Shown: in pieces, positions 63,057 through 64,000 of the stretch
Layout: each line of letters opens with the position of its first letter
Numbering within the stretch: position 1 is the first letter of the stretch
Origin: JACKII01 sp963807085
GTDB taxonomy: Bacteria; Pseudomonadota; Alphaproteobacteria; Bin95
Direction: 5' to 3'
Length of the DNA stretch: 64,000 nt
Assembly: GCA_963807085.1 (NCBI GenBank)
Contig: CAWEBB010000022.1
Span: 124,001 to 188,000 of the forward strand
Program-made: the position numbers and the translations under genes
The notes under the pieces: model-generated
Databases searched by the model: none
What the model was told of the DNA's origin: nothing
Seen by the model: the letters and a program-made list of their open reading frames with translations, nothing else

Positions 63057-63245
63057 TCATGATTTTCGCGCGTTGAGAAGTCTCCGGAAGCGTTCGCCCA
63101 TGCCCAGGCGGTCCGCCTCCGCCAGCAGCTTTTCCAGCCATGCCGCGTGTTCGGCTTCCAGCAGTTCGCGCTGGGCCTCCAACTGTTGCCATTCCCCGTG
63201 GATTTTGGCGAGGCGGGCTTCTGTCTCTTGATCCAAATCCGACAT
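63057..63245 (-). CDS. Small coiled-coil hypothetical protein
   Basis: The 62-residue product is highly charged and almost wholly helical: ETEARLAKIHGEWQQLEAQRE then LLEAEHAAWLEKLLAEADRLG. Heptad-like spacing of Leu suggests a coiled coil. There is no recognisable family. It diverges from the quinone oxidoreductase gene, sharing a 63-base spacer. The ribosome site is weak. Confidence 0.55.
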   Translation of the reverse strand: MSDLDQETEARLAKIHGEWQQLEAQRELLEAEHAAWLEKLLAEADRLGMGERFRRLLNARKS

Positions 63246-63308
63246 GGGCTTAGAGCTATTCTCAACTCCCGAAAATCAAAGATCGCTTTTTCAAGGATTC
63301 CAGTCGCT

Positions 63309-64000
63309 ATGACGATTCCGGCTTCGATGAACGCTATTGAAATTCCCACACCGGGCGGCCCGGAGCAACTGGTCCTTGGCACCCGTCCGGTGCCGGAACC
63401 GGCAAATGGCGAAGTGCTGGTGCGAGTGGCCGGCGCCGGCATCAACCGGGCCGACACGTTACAACGCGAGGGCAAGTACCCGATGCCGCCGGGCGCGACC
63501 GACATTCCCGGGCTGGAATGCAGCGGCGTCGTGGCCGCGGTCGGCGAGGGCTGCTCGCGCTGGCATGTGGGTGACAGGGTCTGTGCACTGCTCTCCGGCG
63601 GCGGCTATGCCGAATATGTCAACGTGCCGGAGCCGCAGTGCATGGCCATTCCGCCCGGCGTCGATCTGGTCGAGGCGGGCGGCATCCCAGAGACCTTCTG
63701 CACGGTCTGGACCAACGTGTTCGAGCGTTCCCGTCTGAGGCCGGGCGAGGTGTTCCTGATCCAGGGCGGCACCAGCGGCATCGGCTTTACTGCCATCCAA
63801 TTGGCCAAGGCGTTCGGTTCGCCGGTGCTGGCGACCGCCGGCTCGGACGAGAAATGCGAGGCCTGCCTCTCGTTCGGCGCGGACCGGGCGATCAATTACA
63901 AGACGGAAGACTTCGTCGAAGTCGGCAAGGAGTTTACCGAAGGCCGCGGCGTCGATGTCATCCTGGACATGGTCGGCGGCTCCTATATCCAGCGGGAACT
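63309..64000 (+). CDS. NAD(P)H-quinone oxidoreductase-like protein (zeta-crystallin/PIG3 type), 3' end outside window
   Basis: This is a medium-chain dehydrogenase/reductase without zinc ligands, close to PIG3-like quinone oxidoreductases. The first 230 codons are visible: MNAIEIPTPGGPEQLVLGTRPVPEP, EVLVRVAGAGINRADTLQREGKYPMPPG, IPGLECSGVVAAVGEG, VGDRVCALLSGGGYAEYV and the NADPH loop IQGGTSGIGFTAIQLAKAFG. About 100 residues are missing. An in-frame ATG at 63327 is an alternative start, but AAGGA favours 63309. Confidence 0.92.
   Translation, partial: MTIPASMNAIEIPTPGGPEQLVLGTRPVPEPANGEVLVRVAGAGINRADTLQREGKYPMPPGATDIPGLECSGVVAAVGEGCSRWHVGDRVCALLSGGGYAEYVNVPEPQCMAIPPGVDLVEAGGIPETFCTVWTNVFERSRLRPGEVFLIQGGTSGIGFTAIQLAKAFGSPVLATAGSDEKCEACLSFGADRAINYKTEDFVEVGKEFTEGRGVDVILDMVGGSYIQRE

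Overview
The window looks like a chromosomal stretch from an alphaproteobacterium, probably a Rhodospirillales-type heterotroph. The G+C content is high. The left edge carries the origin-proximal order mnmG-rsmG-parA-parB. The right half carries the alphaproteobacterial housekeeping order tig-clpP-clpX-lon-hupB-tRNA-nuoA to nuoN-birA-coaX-rnj-methylmalonyl-CoA epimerase-DUF1467, read on the minus strand. I cannot assign a genus from the sequence alone.

Layout. 1-2972: tRNA modification (mnmG), 16S rRNA methylation (rsmG) and chromosome partitioning (parA, parB). 2973-4145: a graveyard of insertion-sequence pieces (IS630-type, perhaps IS110-type) beside what may be the tail of a racemase-like gene. 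4173-31907: an accessory catabolic region with a CoA-transferase, VOC and NIPSNAP proteins, a tricarballylate-dehydrogenase-like flavoprotein, dodecin, an enoyl-CoA hydratase, a TRAP transporter with three tandem substrate-binding proteins, rhodanese, two acyl-CoA dehydrogenases, a UbiD decarboxylase, an N-formylglutamate amidohydrolase-like protein, SDR, SCO1/SenC, a DAO-type oxidoreductase, a TauD-type dioxygenase, a sulfatase, a glutathione transferase and an acyl-CoA synthetase. 32067-33529: small proteins and the epimerase. 33553-51055: rnj, coaX, birA and the 14-gene complex I operon. 51245-52882: tRNA-Asp, an atypical SDR, tRNA-Val and hupB. 53315-59626: lon, clpX, clpP, tig and tRNA-Leu. 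59766-64000: boxC, a secreted acidic protein, a small coiled-coil protein and a truncated quinone oxidoreductase.

How the genes work together. Complex I, with NADH and quinone chemistry, and the Lon/ClpXP/trigger factor group are core functions. The accessory region reads as import of organic acids (TRAP), activation to CoA thioesters (CoA-transferase, acyl-CoA synthetase) and oxidation (acyl-CoA dehydrogenases, enoyl-CoA hydratase). BoxC adds one step of aerobic benzoyl-CoA breakdown. The substrates are not known from sequence.

Two observations stand out. First, three paralogous TRAP binding proteins stand in tandem, each behind its own copy of a matching promoter block (TTGCGG, 18 bases, TATAGT or TATCGT), ahead of a single DctQM pair. 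Second, at least ten single-base gains or losses in short base runs break the frames of otherwise well conserved genes, including nuoF, rnj and coaX. These look like consensus errors in the sequence rather than gene decay, and they should be corrected before function is inferred. A 39-40 base dispersed repeat with inverted ends occurs four times. I saw no CRISPR array, prophage, rRNA gene or recognisable defence system.
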